Assembly (NCBI GenBank): GCA_945898015.1
Contig: CAMDGM010000012.1
Coordinates: 1 to 64,000, forward strand
Source: PVC group bacterium
GTDB taxonomy: Bacteria > Verrucomicrobiota > Kiritimatiellia > CAIKKV01
Length of the DNA: 64,000 nt
Reading direction: 5' to 3'
The notes under the pieces were generated by a model. That model was not told where the DNA came from, made no database searches, and saw only the letters and a list, made by a program, of their open reading frames with translations. The position numbers and the translations under genes were made by a program. This document shows, piece after piece, positions 26,051-35,804 of this stretch (the first letter of the stretch is position 1; each line of letters opens with the position of its first letter).

Positions 26051-27073
26051 TCAGGCCGCGCCAGCGAGCAGGGCATGGCGGCGTGCGGCGAGGCGGACGA
26101 GGCGGTTGCCCATATGACCGTAGGACCAGCCGGCCTGTTCGGCGGCGCAGGCGATGCTGGCGTCGGCGCTGATATCGGCGTTGGCGTTCACGTCCAGCAC
26201 ATAGAAAACGCCGTCGCGAAGGCGCAGGTCCACGCGCGCGTAATCCCGGCATCCCACGGCGCGGTAGGCCGCCTTGGTGACGGATTCCAGAGCGGTCATT
26301 TCCGGTTCGCTGAGTGGTGCCGGAAGCAGCGTCCGGATCTTCATGTAGTGTTCGGAATCGGGCTTGAACTTGGCATCGAAGGTGCAGAGCCGGTCGCGGA
26401 AATCCTTGAATTCGGCAAAGTCCATTTCCGCCGGGGGGAGCATGGTGATTCGCGTGTTGCCTACCAGCGCCACGTGGAATTCCCGTCCGTCAATGAAATC
26501 CTCGACCATGGCGGGTTGGTGAAAATGATGTATCACCCAGGCGACCCGGGCTGCCAGTTCGGCGGGCGTGGAGACGATGGATTGCGAGGTCAGGCCCAGG
26601 CTGCAATGTTCATGGGCGGCTTTCACGATGGCCGGATAGCGGGTCCAAGTGGAAAGCTCGGACGGATCCGTGACCAATTGGCCGGCCGGCACGGGAACGT
26701 TAACCGCTTGAAGGAGTTCTTTCACCCGTTGCTTATCCTGACAGAGAGCCAGAACATCCGGGGTGGCACCGGTATAGGTGAAATTGAGTGACTCCAGCGT
26801 ATTGGCCACCGAGGCCTCGCTGTTGGGCACGCCTGGCAATTCCTCGCACCAGTTGAAAACGACAAAGTTATCCGGATCGTAATTTGTCAGCGCGCCTTGA
26901 AGATCCTGATCGGTGAGGGGGACAGATGTGACAGGATGACCCAAACCACGCATCGCATCGCCGAGTCGTTCTGTTTCGGTTAAAGTATCAAGTCGAGCGG
27001 GACTGTCCCAGCTTGGATCGATATTATAGAGAAGAAGAACAGGAAGTTCTGATGGAGTTCCTAATCGACCCAT
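26051..27073 (-). CDS. ATP-grasp ligase-like protein
   Basis: This 340-residue protein has an ATP-grasp catalytic half: VKAAHEHCSLGLTSQSIV for the nucleotide, VEDFIDGREFHVALVG, then YARVDLRLRDGVFYVLDVNA ending in the metal-ligand asparagine. The N-terminal domain has FVVFNWCEELPGVPNSEASV and a YTGATPDVLALCQDK substrate loop, similar to D-Ala-D-Ala ligase relatives. It precedes the second ATP-grasp gene (24977-25960) on the same strand; two ligases in a row suggest a dipeptide or modified-peptide product. ATG 27073 has AGGAGG at spacing 8. Confidence 0.78.
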   Translation of the reverse strand: MGRLGTPSELPVLLLYNIDPSWDSPARLDTLTETERLGDAMRGLGHPVTSVPLTDQDLQGALTNYDPDNFVVFNWCEELPGVPNSEASVANTLESLNFTYTGATPDVLALCQDKQRVKELLQAVNVPVPAGQLVTDPSELSTWTRYPAIVKAAHEHCSLGLTSQSIVSTPAELAARVAWVIHHFHQPAMVEDFIDGREFHVALVGNTRITMLPPAEMDFAEFKDFRDRLCTFDAKFKPDSEHYMKIRTLLPAPLSEPEMTALESVTKAAYRAVGCRDYARVDLRLRDGVFYVLDVNANADISADASIACAAEQAGWSYGHMGNRLVRLAARRHALLAGAA

Positions 27074-27280
27074 CGTCCTACCTCCTCTCAATGATCATAT
27101 GATTTTGACTGTTGATAACAAACGGGCATTCGCACGTTGTATAAATAGATAATGAATTTTTTTGATGATTAAAGCAAGCGCAAATGAATAGCCAATTCCG
27201 CGTTTACTCGATATATCTTTAAAAAGCCACGGAAAACGAATATATATGCCAATCATACCAAGTGTGAAAAACTTAAGTAA
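27074..27280. other. AT-rich intergenic stretch upstream of the ATP-grasp pair
   Basis: This 207-base stretch is much richer in A and T than its surroundings. Several TATA-like hexamers read toward 27073, but none has a good -35 at normal spacing. No gene, tRNA or terminator hairpin was seen. Confidence 0.4.
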
Positions 27281-28486
27281 TTAAGATTTGTTATGGTGTA
27301 AAGTAGGTTTTACTGGTTTCGTAGGGGATTCCGGACCTGATTTTCGGAGTGTCACTAATCCGTAAATCAACGCGAGAAAGTAGCTTAACCACGCCAGATG
27401 GAGCAATACTGGCAGTCCAAAACGTTCGCCGATCGGACCCAGGCTGATCAGTAAAAGACCGGCGATTCCCCATGCGCCACCGACGATCAAGCCCATACGT
27501 TGACGCAAGTTGAATTGAGACGAGGCGTGACGGGAAAGGGTGACCAGGAGCGGGTAACTGGTGTAAAGGGTGAAACCGGCGGCCACCAGTATCCAGACTG
27601 CCGAGGCGTGTTTGGCCATCAATAAAAAGGCGATCAGAAAAGGAGGACCCAGGGATAGAGACAGTCGGAGTGTGTTCCAGTAGCCTTTATGGTGGGCAAC
27701 GAAGCCCCAAAACAGGGATCCGACTGCTCCGCCGATTCCGAAAAGGAATACGGCTCTTCCGCCGAACGAGAGGGAATGGCCGTGATGGTTCAGGAATGTC
27801 GGGATCAGGCTGGCTAGAAGGGTTGCGGCGGTGGCGACAAGGGTGGCCATAACAAAAAGGTGACCAAAGGGTAGTCGTGGAACGCCGATATTGTTATCAG
27901 GGGCGGGAGTGGAGTTGACGGGTTCAACGGCTAGTCGTACGCCAAGCAGGGGCAGCCCTACTGCCGGGATCAGGCAAAGAGGGGTCAACCACACCAGTCC
28001 GGAGAGGCCATGTCGGTCCACGATGGCCCCCGACAGCCAGGCGCCGGCCGAGAATCCTACAAACCCGGAGACCATGAAGCAGGCGGTAGAAACGGAGGAC
28101 GGAATTTTGTCAAGGCGGTGAACCCCCCTGAGCCCATCCGGATGGATGAGCGCAATTCCAAGTCCTGACAGGAAGAGCAGGCCTCCCAGTATTAACAGGT
28201 TAGGCGCGCCGGCCGGGAGGAGCCCGATCAGGGGGAGCAGCGCCGCGGCCACGAGTCCGGCGCTGATGATCCAGGGTTTATCGCTGTTGAACGGAAGGTG
28301 CCCGGCGATCACTTGGAACAGGTTTGTGACGATGATGAAGAACGTAATATGGAGAAGTCCTCCCGAGAGGGACAGCTGGAAATGTACGCACAGGACCGGG
28401 AGGATGGCGCCCAGCATTCCGCCGAACAGGTCGCCCGTGATATGGGCCGCCATGAGCGCAAACAAATGAACAGCCTGTCGGAACAT
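27281..28486 (-). CDS. MFS transporter, fosmidomycin-resistance-like
   Basis: This 401-residue membrane protein has about 12 hydrophobic segments and the overall layout of the Fsr (fosmidomycin resistance) branch of the major facilitator superfamily: an early FALMAAHITGDLFGGMLGAI segment with conserved H and D residues, and IALIHPDGLRGVHRL between the halves. Fsr-type proteins export drugs or small metabolites by proton antiport. It follows the PabBC gene by 14 bases and may export a product or its derivative. ATG 28486 has GGAG; a longer in-frame start at 28546 would overlap the upstream gene. Confidence 0.84.
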   Translation of the reverse strand: MFRQAVHLFALMAAHITGDLFGGMLGAILPVLCVHFQLSLSGGLLHITFFIIVTNLFQVIAGHLPFNSDKPWIISAGLVAAALLPLIGLLPAGAPNLLILGGLLFLSGLGIALIHPDGLRGVHRLDKIPSSVSTACFMVSGFVGFSAGAWLSGAIVDRHGLSGLVWLTPLCLIPAVGLPLLGVRLAVEPVNSTPAPDNNIGVPRLPFGHLFVMATLVATAATLLASLIPTFLNHHGHSLSFGGRAVFLFGIGGAVGSLFWGFVAHHKGYWNTLRLSLSLGPPFLIAFLLMAKHASAVWILVAAGFTLYTSYPLLVTLSRHASSQFNLRQRMGLIVGGAWGIAGLLLISLGPIGERFGLPVLLHLAWLSYFLALIYGLVTLRKSGPESPTKPVKPTLHHNKS

Positions 28487-28500
28487 GTTAAACTCCGGGT

Positions 28501-30276
28501 TTAGGATGCAAGCCGTGGGACTGTAGGGGCAAGCACAACATCCCACTCTTTTCGGACGGAATTGAACAACCGGATCCGCAGGCCGGCGGACAATTCCTCG
28601 CGCCGGATAACGCGCTCGCGGAGTCGTCCCTGTTCCAGCAGGTGGGCGCGGTACACACCGTCCAATAGCCCGCAGGAAACCGGAGGTGTATACCAGATCC
28701 CGTCCTGTTCCACCATTACATTAGCCAAGGTGGATTCGGTGATTTCGTTGCGCCGGTTCCACAGCAGCACATCGTCACAGGATGCGCCGGCCAGTTTCCG
28801 GGCCTCCTCGTAGACGCTTCGGCGGGTGGTTTTGTGGTATAAGAAAGGATCGGCGGTGTCGATCGGTTCGGCCGCCAGCGTGACGCGATAGGACGTGGGC
28901 AGGGCCTGCAGCGGGGTGATCTCGAGTTCTGGAACGCCTGATTTTGACAGGATCAGACGGATTCGGTGAGGTTTTGACGGAAGGCCGACCACTGCTTTTT
29001 CGAGATCATGGCGGAGGGCGTCACGATTCATGTGAAAGTTGAAAAATGCGGCTGACTCGGCTATCCGGTCCAGATGCCGTTCTAGCAAATAGAGGCCGCC
29101 GCCGGGATTCCAAAGTAGTGTTTCCAACAGGCAGAAGGCCGGCCAGGGGCGGGTCAGTATCCGGGCTTTGGCCCGGCATTCTTCGAGTTCGGACGCGGCT
29201 GTGGAATCCCAGACGATTCCGCCGCCCGTGCCATATTCCGCGAGACCTGTTTTTCGATCCACCCGCACGGTTCGGATGGCCACGTTGAATTGCGCGCGGC
29301 GTCCTGGCGCCACGAAGCCGATGGCGCCGGTATAGATCCCTCGGGGCGTGGTTTCGAGTTTTGAAATCAGGGCCATGGCCGATGTCTTGGGCGCGCCGGT
29401 GATGGAGGCCGCCGGGAAGAGGGCGCGCAGAATATCGAGAAATCCTGCCCGGGTGTTGCACTCCACCCGGCTTGTCATTTGCCACAGAGTGGGGTAGGGC
29501 TCGATCGCGAAGGGGTTTGCCACTTCCACCGAGCCGGTCTGGGCGATCCGGCCTAGATCGTTGCGCACCATGTCCACGATCATGACATGTTCGGCCCGGT
29601 CTTTCTCCGACGACGCCAGCATGGAGGCTAAACGCCTGTCTTCGGCGGGCCATAAGCCGCGGGATTGCGTTCCTTTCATCGGCTGGGACGCCAGCCGGTT
29701 GCCGTCCCAGTCGAAGAAGAGCTCGGGGGACGCGCTGCACAAGGCCCAGTCGGCTGTTTCCACGAATGCGCCGTAGGGCGTTTCCTGGGCCTCGAGCAGA
29801 GACGAAAACAGGGCCCTGGCGGGCTGGGTGAAAGGGGCGCGGAGACGGAGCGTGTAGTTGATCTGGTACGTGTCGCCTTGTCGAATATGTTCTTTGATGC
29901 GGCGGATGGCTTGTGCGTAGGATGCGTCCTCCACGGTGGGCTGCCAATCCGGGTTTTCCACGAGAGGGTGGTCGACGTTTGCGGGACGGTCTGTTTCGCG
30001 GGGTTTGGGGTAAATGCCAAACCAAAGTAGCGGGAGAGAGGGGTCGGGTGGGCGTACGATCAATGACGGATCGAAGGCCGGGGCAGCTTCATATGCGATA
30101 AAACCGGCGGCCCACCGTCCCCGGTGCTCCGTCTCGTGTTCGATGCGTTGAAGGGCTGGCAGCACCTCGTCCAAGCGCCGGGCCTCGCAGATGAGTTCAG
30201 GCTGTTCGAAACTCAGCCAGCGTTGAGTCCGGGCGTTGAACAGGAAGAGGGAGGGGTCGGGCGTGCCCGGAGTCAT
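28501..30276 (-). CDS. pabB: Aminodeoxychorismate synthase component I fused to aminodeoxychorismate lyase (PabB-PabC)
   Basis: This 591-residue fusion makes p-aminobenzoate for folate: PabB aminates chorismate and PabC removes pyruvate. The PabB half (about 1-375) shows SPELFFDWD, the PabB-type PMKGTQSRG lysine motif in place of the anthranilate-synthase PIAGT, MVRNDLGRI, ITGAPKTSAM and GTGGGIVWDS. The PabC half (about 385-591) is a PLP class IV aminotransferase-fold lyase with candidate Schiff-base lysine in YHKTTRR, plus EITESTLANVMV and GLLDGVYR. A separate PabA glutaminase is not in the window. ATG overlaps the kinase stop (ATGA), so the genes are coupled. Confidence 0.93.
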   Translation of the reverse strand: MTPGTPDPSLFLFNARTQRWLSFEQPELICEARRLDEVLPALQRIEHETEHRGRWAAGFIAYEAAPAFDPSLIVRPPDPSLPLLWFGIYPKPRETDRPANVDHPLVENPDWQPTVEDASYAQAIRRIKEHIRQGDTYQINYTLRLRAPFTQPARALFSSLLEAQETPYGAFVETADWALCSASPELFFDWDGNRLASQPMKGTQSRGLWPAEDRRLASMLASSEKDRAEHVMIVDMVRNDLGRIAQTGSVEVANPFAIEPYPTLWQMTSRVECNTRAGFLDILRALFPAASITGAPKTSAMALISKLETTPRGIYTGAIGFVAPGRRAQFNVAIRTVRVDRKTGLAEYGTGGGIVWDSTAASELEECRAKARILTRPWPAFCLLETLLWNPGGGLYLLERHLDRIAESAAFFNFHMNRDALRHDLEKAVVGLPSKPHRIRLILSKSGVPELEITPLQALPTSYRVTLAAEPIDTADPFLYHKTTRRSVYEEARKLAGASCDDVLLWNRRNEITESTLANVMVEQDGIWYTPPVSCGLLDGVYRAHLLEQGRLRERVIRREELSAGLRIRLFNSVRKEWDVVLAPTVPRLAS

Positions 30277-33200
30277 GTGACGCGCCCCTTGAGCACCCGA
30301 TCCAGTTCGGCGAGCAGTTTGTTGAGGGTGTAGGGTTTTTGGAGGAACCCGGCGATGCCCTGGCCTTCGAAGTGGCGGAGGGCGCTTTGTTCGGCATGCC
30401 CGCTGGAGAGAATGACACGTACGTCCGGTCGGACCTGTCTCATTTCACGAAAGGCGCTGACACCGTCCATTCGGGGCATGGTGAGGTCGAGAATCACCAG
30501 GGCAATTTCGGCGGCGTGTTCGCGGAACACCTGGACGCCTTCTTCGCCATCCTGAGCGGTGAGCGTGCGATAGCCGAGTCGGCGCAGGATGTTGGCGCAG
30601 ATATCGCGGACGATTTGTTCGTCGTCCACCACCAGGATCAGAATTGACGAGGCGGCGGTCATGTCCGCAGCGTGAGGAGAAGGATTGGCGGAGAGGGAGG
30701 CGTTTTCCGTGGCGGTCAATGCGGACGCACTGGAAATGTCGAGAGGAATGGGGCTTGCGGATATCGGGAAGAGTACCCGGATGAGGGTGCCCTGGTTCGG
30801 CCGGCTTTTCATGAAAATGGTTCCGTTGTGGCCGCGTACGATTCCCAGGACGGTTGACATTCCCAAGCCACGCCCAGTGAATTTGGTTGTGAAGAAGGGT
30901 TCGAACACCCGGCGCGCGACGTCCGACGTCATGCCGCAACCGGTATCAGAAACTTCGAGCCAGACAAAGCGACCGGCCGCGCGTTTTTCGGGGATCAGGC
31001 TGGTTTTGAGGTCAGCTTCGGTGTATTCCTGCGCGCCCGTTGAAATGGTGATGGTGCCCACTTTGTCGCCGATGGCTTCCGAGGCATTGGTAATGAGGTT
31101 CATGACGATCTGTTGGATTTGTCCGGGATCGGCCCGCAGATTCGGGAGCGCCGCGTCAAGGGTGAGGTTCAGGGTGATGGTCTTGGAGATCGCCGCTTTG
31201 AGCATGTGGGCGTTTTCTTCCACCAAGTCGTTCATGTTCAGGTCCCGTACTTCGAACAGGCCTTTCCCTGAATAAGCCAGCATTTGCCGGGTCAGATCGG
31301 CGGCTCGTTTGGTGGCTTGAATAGCATGATCCACATTGGATCGGGAGGTGATATGTTCAGGCATGTCCATTTGGGCGAGTTCAAGGTTGCTCAGTATGGC
31401 GGTCAGAAGGTTGTTGAAATCGTGGGCAATACCGCCGGCCAGAACCCCGAGGCTTTCGAGCTTTTGGAAATGTAAAAGCTGGCGTTCAATTTCCAGTCGT
31501 GTGTCTTCCGCGAATTTACGTTCGGTGATGTCGCGGGAGATGGCGATAAGCTCCAAGGGCATATTGCGAATGGGGTCCATGACTCGTTTTCCGGTCGACT
31601 CCACCCATACGACAGAGCCGTTTTTGTGGAGAAACCGGCAGGTGAACTTTCCGATGCCGTCTTGTCCGAGCACCTGGTTGACGCTGGCGGTTAACATCGA
31701 CAGGTCGTCCGGGTGAACGAATTTTGATGTGGACTGGCCCACCATTTCCAGAGGGTCGTATCCGAGCATGGTCCGGCAACTGGGCGAGGCGTAGATGAAC
31801 ACACCGTCGGGTGAAAGCCGGCTGATGACGTCGCTGGCATGTTCGGCCAGTAGGCGATATTGTTGTTCGCTTTCTTCAAGACGGATGAGCGCGGAATATT
31901 TTTCGGAGATGTCGGAAAAAACAAGAACCACGCCGGTGGCGGTTCCCGAGGCGTCGCGGATCGGCGCGATGCTGTCGGAGATTTGCCGTTCCTGCCCATC
32001 CCGTGTGATCAGGGAGGTGTGGTTGGGAAGACCCAGGATTGTGCCGGAGGCGATGACGCGATCGACAGGATTATCGATCGGTTGGTGAGAGCGGCTGTTG
32101 ATGACGCGAAAGACATCGCTCAGGGGTTTGTCGAAGGCGTCGGAGAACATCCACCCGGTCAGTCGTTCCGCCGCTGGATTCATCTGCCGGATCCGGCATT
32201 GATTGTTGACGGCGATGACTCCATCGCCGATGGAGTTGAGGGTGACGGCGAGGTTCTCTTCGGAATCTCGAAGAGCGGCGGTGCGCAGGTGTACGATTTG
32301 CTCGGTGATAACCAGGCGGTTGCGGAGGAATCCGACAAACAACGTCAGGATGCCCGTCAGCAACAGGCCGCCGGTAATCGCCCATTTTCGGCCGTGGAGC
32401 GGATAGGCGGAGAGGAAGGCAGGAGAGGGATACGAGAGGACCACGTAGGTGCGTCCAAAGGCGAAGACGGGGTGCAGATTGAAGAGGGAAAGCTGATTTA
32501 GTTTGCTTAAACCCGAGTCTTTCCGAGGAACGTTTTTTGGGGGCCAACTCGCCATGAGTTGGGCGGTGGCGGAGTCTGTCAGGTCCACCAGATCCAGATT
32601 TAGAAAGCGTTCGCCCAGTCCGGCCCGGCTGGATGCCCGCAAGAACAGGTTCTGGAATCGGATGATGGCGGTGGCGAATCCTCGTGCCGCGCCGGGGTGA
32701 TGGGGCTTGCCGGAACCGGACGGAAGCATGATGTAAACAGGATGGAAGGCCAAGACCGCCGGCAGGAACTGGGGTTGGTGATTCAACACGAAGGCGGGCG
32801 TGGCGGTCCACAAGTCGGTGCGCAAGGCGGTCTCCATCGCCCGCCGTGGAATCGCTTCTGAGCCCAGATCGAATCCCAGGGCGTTTGCCTGTTCGGCAAC
32901 CGGCTCCACATAGAAGAAGGGAAAGTAGCGTGGCCGCCCGCCGGCGAGACTGCGTTTGCCCGGTTCAGGAGCGTCCCAGATCGAAAAGTCGGTTATGCCG
33001 AGCCGGTGTGCTTCGGCGGTGACCTCGTCTTTTGTTGAGGTGGTGACGAGGGGGACCCACGCGAAGGCTTCGACGGCATCTGCCTGGGCCATCGTTCCAG
33101 CGAACGTGCTGAATTCGGAGGGGGTCACTGCTTCACTGCTTTCGAAAAAACGGGACAAAGACGCCAGATCGGCCCGGATGGCAGTCAGTTCATCGCGGAT

Positions 33201-34682
33201 CTGGCCGGCGCGGGATTCTGCCAGGCGATCGAATATCGAATTTCGGCGGCGTATTTCTGATTCGTGGATGAGCAGGCTGCCCATCAGCGTGAGGGCCACG
33301 CCGCAAAAAGCCATCAGGATGCTTTCCATATAGCGTCGGACCCCCTGATGCTCGGAGGCGAAACGGTCCCGACGACGGATGATGTCGATTCCGATCAGCA
33401 AGGTTAGAAGCAGGATCATCACCTCGGCGATGGGCAAAAGGCGGGCACGGGCGATGTTTTCCTGCCATTTCTGCGGCGACCCATCGATTCCAATGTGCAT
33501 GAGCACCTCGCCGGTGCGGGGGTCGCAGATCGGCGCATGAGCCGAGAGGAAATGATCGGGGTGATCGTGGTCGGGTCCGAGGGTGAAGGGTTCTTTCCTT
33601 TCAAAGAGCGGCGTGACCTCCGGGTGTGCTTTCCGGCACAGGGATCCGGGCGGAGACGCTGCATGCTCGTGTTCGCCGTCCGTGTTCGGGCCGTGCACGA
33701 GTCTGCCATTCCGGATGGCTGTGGCGTAGATGCCCCGGCAGGGCAGTACGCGGGACATGGCGATGAACTGGGACCGCAGTCGTTCAAAAATGGGTGACGT
33801 CAGGTCCTCTTTTGAAAACGTGAGCGTTTTAACGTCTTCAGGGTTGATGGCTTTGGCCAGGGCGGATGCCTGTTCCATCAGGTGATCGCGCTGTTCGGCA
33901 TCCTTGTTCGATCCACGGTGTTCGGTGGCATACCAGCCCAGAACCAGCAAACTGGTAAAGATAAGCGGGGCCGACCAGGGTGCGTTGCGGGAACGGTTCG
34001 GTGTTTCCTGGGGCAGGCGATGGCGGTAAATCCAGAATCCGATTATGGCGCCGGCCATGCCGAAGACCCGCAACAGTTGGGCGGGAAAGCCCAGCGCGTT
34101 GAAAAAGGACTCGTTATTCAGCCAGAAGGCAGGCGCGAAATGGGCTGGCGGAACCACGATTTCAGAGATGCCAAAAAAGCAGATGCAAGAGGCCGATAGG
34201 ATGAGCCCTCGGCGCTTCCAGATGTCTTTTTCCGGGTGCATAAGGGAGATGAGCGCGGCCATGGTCAGAATGCTTCCTGGAATACCAAGGGCATATCGGA
34301 CGCCGGCATTAAGCCCGGCTATGCCGTCATCCAGTGCGCCCAATGCGGCTAACGCACTGAGACCCGGCACCAGCCAGGCGCCCACGGCCGGATGTCCGTT
34401 CCTGAGGAAGGCCCGTCGTCCGAATTCCGTCAATGACATCAGGGAAATCGAGAGAAAGGCGACCTGCCAGATACGCAGGGTCGGATTGTCCCCCTGACTG
34501 AACGCCAGCACTTCAAGCCATTTGGCAAGACCGTTGAATAAACCGAAGCAGCCCATCCATCTCCATGACAATGGGCTGGCATCCTCGGAACTTAGGCTGC
34601 GGCATAAAGCGGCCATCAGGATGAATAGAAGGCCGTAAACGAAAAACAGGTAATCCATATTTCGACCGAAAAACTCAGCCAT
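30273..34682 (-). CDS. Large membrane hybrid sensor histidine kinase
   Basis: This 1469-residue kinase has an N-terminal block of about seven membrane segments (1-235), a second region with a periplasmic loop, then a CHASE domain at about 510-720 (ALGFDLGSEAIPRRAMETAL). A membrane segment, two PAS domains (about 800-920 and 930-1050), HisKA with GGIAHDFNN (H near 1087), HATPase (DTGCGM, EPFFTTK, RGLGM) and a C-terminal receiver (VVDDEQ, LDLTMPRMDG, QKPY) follow. The receiver ends the protein, so output must pass to a phosphotransfer or separate regulator not seen here. CHASE domains sense small molecules. It is first in an operon with PabBC and an MFS exporter. Confidence 0.93.
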   Translation of the reverse strand: MAEFFGRNMDYLFFVYGLLFILMAALCRSLSSEDASPLSWRWMGCFGLFNGLAKWLEVLAFSQGDNPTLRIWQVAFLSISLMSLTEFGRRAFLRNGHPAVGAWLVPGLSALAALGALDDGIAGLNAGVRYALGIPGSILTMAALISLMHPEKDIWKRRGLILSASCICFFGISEIVVPPAHFAPAFWLNNESFFNALGFPAQLLRVFGMAGAIIGFWIYRHRLPQETPNRSRNAPWSAPLIFTSLLVLGWYATEHRGSNKDAEQRDHLMEQASALAKAINPEDVKTLTFSKEDLTSPIFERLRSQFIAMSRVLPCRGIYATAIRNGRLVHGPNTDGEHEHAASPPGSLCRKAHPEVTPLFERKEPFTLGPDHDHPDHFLSAHAPICDPRTGEVLMHIGIDGSPQKWQENIARARLLPIAEVMILLLTLLIGIDIIRRRDRFASEHQGVRRYMESILMAFCGVALTLMGSLLIHESEIRRRNSIFDRLAESRAGQIRDELTAIRADLASLSRFFESSEAVTPSEFSTFAGTMAQADAVEAFAWVPLVTTSTKDEVTAEAHRLGITDFSIWDAPEPGKRSLAGGRPRYFPFFYVEPVAEQANALGFDLGSEAIPRRAMETALRTDLWTATPAFVLNHQPQFLPAVLAFHPVYIMLPSGSGKPHHPGAARGFATAIIRFQNLFLRASSRAGLGERFLNLDLVDLTDSATAQLMASWPPKNVPRKDSGLSKLNQLSLFNLHPVFAFGRTYVVLSYPSPAFLSAYPLHGRKWAITGGLLLTGILTLFVGFLRNRLVITEQIVHLRTAALRDSEENLAVTLNSIGDGVIAVNNQCRIRQMNPAAERLTGWMFSDAFDKPLSDVFRVINSRSHQPIDNPVDRVIASGTILGLPNHTSLITRDGQERQISDSIAPIRDASGTATGVVLVFSDISEKYSALIRLEESEQQYRLLAEHASDVISRLSPDGVFIYASPSCRTMLGYDPLEMVGQSTSKFVHPDDLSMLTASVNQVLGQDGIGKFTCRFLHKNGSVVWVESTGKRVMDPIRNMPLELIAISRDITERKFAEDTRLEIERQLLHFQKLESLGVLAGGIAHDFNNLLTAILSNLELAQMDMPEHITSRSNVDHAIQATKRAADLTRQMLAYSGKGLFEVRDLNMNDLVEENAHMLKAAISKTITLNLTLDAALPNLRADPGQIQQIVMNLITNASEAIGDKVGTITISTGAQEYTEADLKTSLIPEKRAAGRFVWLEVSDTGCGMTSDVARRVFEPFFTTKFTGRGLGMSTVLGIVRGHNGTIFMKSRPNQGTLIRVLFPISASPIPLDISSASALTATENASLSANPSPHAADMTAASSILILVVDDEQIVRDICANILRRLGYRTLTAQDGEEGVQVFREHAAEIALVILDLTMPRMDGVSAFREMRQVRPDVRVILSSGHAEQSALRHFEGQGIAGFLQKPYTLNKLLAELDRVLKGRVT

Positions 34683-34729
34683 TGACAGCTCCTGATAAAC
34701 TCAGCTCAACACAGCCTCGGATCTGTTTT

Positions 34730-34757
34730 ATTATCTCTCAAATAGGAGATGAGGCAA
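34730..34757 (-). promoter_or_regulatory. Sigma70-type promoter for the hybrid kinase operon
   Basis: On the minus strand TTGCCT (34752-34757), a 16-base spacer, then GATAAT (34730-34735), 48 bases before the ATG at 34682. The ATG has AGGAG at good spacing. Confidence 0.55.
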
Positions 34758-34775
34758 GATAATTATAAAGGCGAT

Positions 34776-35615
34776 TCACGGATTCCGGAACAAGGGTTCG
34801 CCTCCGGCCGGCAAGGCTTGCGTGAATCCGTCCGGGTTGGCGGCCAGTTCTTCAGCGGCGTCGCAGGCGAGGCGGAATAGAGAGGCGTGTCCCGGCGTCA
34901 GCGCCGCCGTAATGGGTTTGGAAAGAGTGAACGCGACCGCGGACTTTACGTCGAGCGCTGTTTCGAGGGGCGCATACCAGCATTTTGGCCAAGGCTTGAG
35001 CTCTCCTTTTTTCAGCGGCCGCTTGGCCAGGGCTTTGAGAGCCAGGATGCCGATGCCCAAAGACCGGGCTTTTTCGACTACCCGGGGGCCGAAATTCCCT
35101 TGCGTCCAGCAGGCGAAGTTGATGGGGAAGAGCACGCTGTCAAAGGGGAATGCGTCCAGCAGGCGTAACGCGGCTTCTTCCGTGTGGGCGGAAAACCCGA
35201 TGTGGCGGATCCAGCCTTTTGCGCGGGCCGCGACGAAGGACTCCAACGCGCCGCCGGGTCCGAGAATCCGGTCCACGTCTTCCGGAGTCGAGACGCCGTG
35301 AAGCTGGTAGAGATCAACGTGATCGGTTTTGAGGCGCGTCAGCGACGCTTGCAGTTCCGCGGCGGCCGGGCCGGCCAGACGTTCCGTGGTTTTACAGGCC
35401 AGAAAAACCCGGTTCCGATACGGGCTGAGTGCCGGCCCGAGCCTTTCCTCGGCATTGCCATAGGAGGGCGCCACATCGAAATAGGTAATTCCCCGGTCAA
35501 TCGCTTCGCCTATCAGATGATTCGCCTCACCGGGTGTTGCATTGGTGACGAGGATTCCCCCGAATCCGATGACGGAAAGCGAGTCGCCTGTTTTTCCAAG
35601 AGGGCGCGTGAGCAT
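34776..35615 (-). CDS. Aldo/keto reductase family protein
   Basis: This 279-residue TIM-barrel oxidoreductase resembles the Tas/YdhF-type aldo/keto reductases. TYFDVAPSYGNAEERLGPAL gives the catalytic Asp and Tyr, LACKTTERL the lysine, and VDLYQLHGV the histidine; the RLKTDHVDLYQLHG segment is diagnostic. The C-terminus (AVAFTLSKPITAALTPGHAS) is the cofactor-binding part. The substrate is unknown. The ATG at 35615 has a GGAAG site; an ATG-initiated frame continuing to 36191 runs antisense through the creatininase gene and was rejected. It is divergent from the creatininase-GNAT fusion with 189 bases between the starts. Confidence 0.88.
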   Translation of the reverse strand: MLTRPLGKTGDSLSVIGFGGILVTNATPGEANHLIGEAIDRGITYFDVAPSYGNAEERLGPALSPYRNRVFLACKTTERLAGPAAAELQASLTRLKTDHVDLYQLHGVSTPEDVDRILGPGGALESFVAARAKGWIRHIGFSAHTEEAALRLLDAFPFDSVLFPINFACWTQGNFGPRVVEKARSLGIGILALKALAKRPLKKGELKPWPKCWYAPLETALDVKSAVAFTLSKPITAALTPGHASLFRLACDAAEELAANPDGFTQALPAGGEPLFRNP

Positions 35616-35804
35616 AGGCGTATCTTCCGATGTGGGGTGCTGGCTGGATTTATCTCTGGCCTGTGACTTTACAGGAGGCTCGGCAGGCAGGCAAGGCGTA
35701 TCCCCGCATGTTTCGGTTTGTCTTTCTGGGCAAGGACGCGGAAAGGCTGGAACCGGATTGGTTTTTCCGATAGGTTGATACACAGCACAAGGAGCGGAGG
35801 ACAT

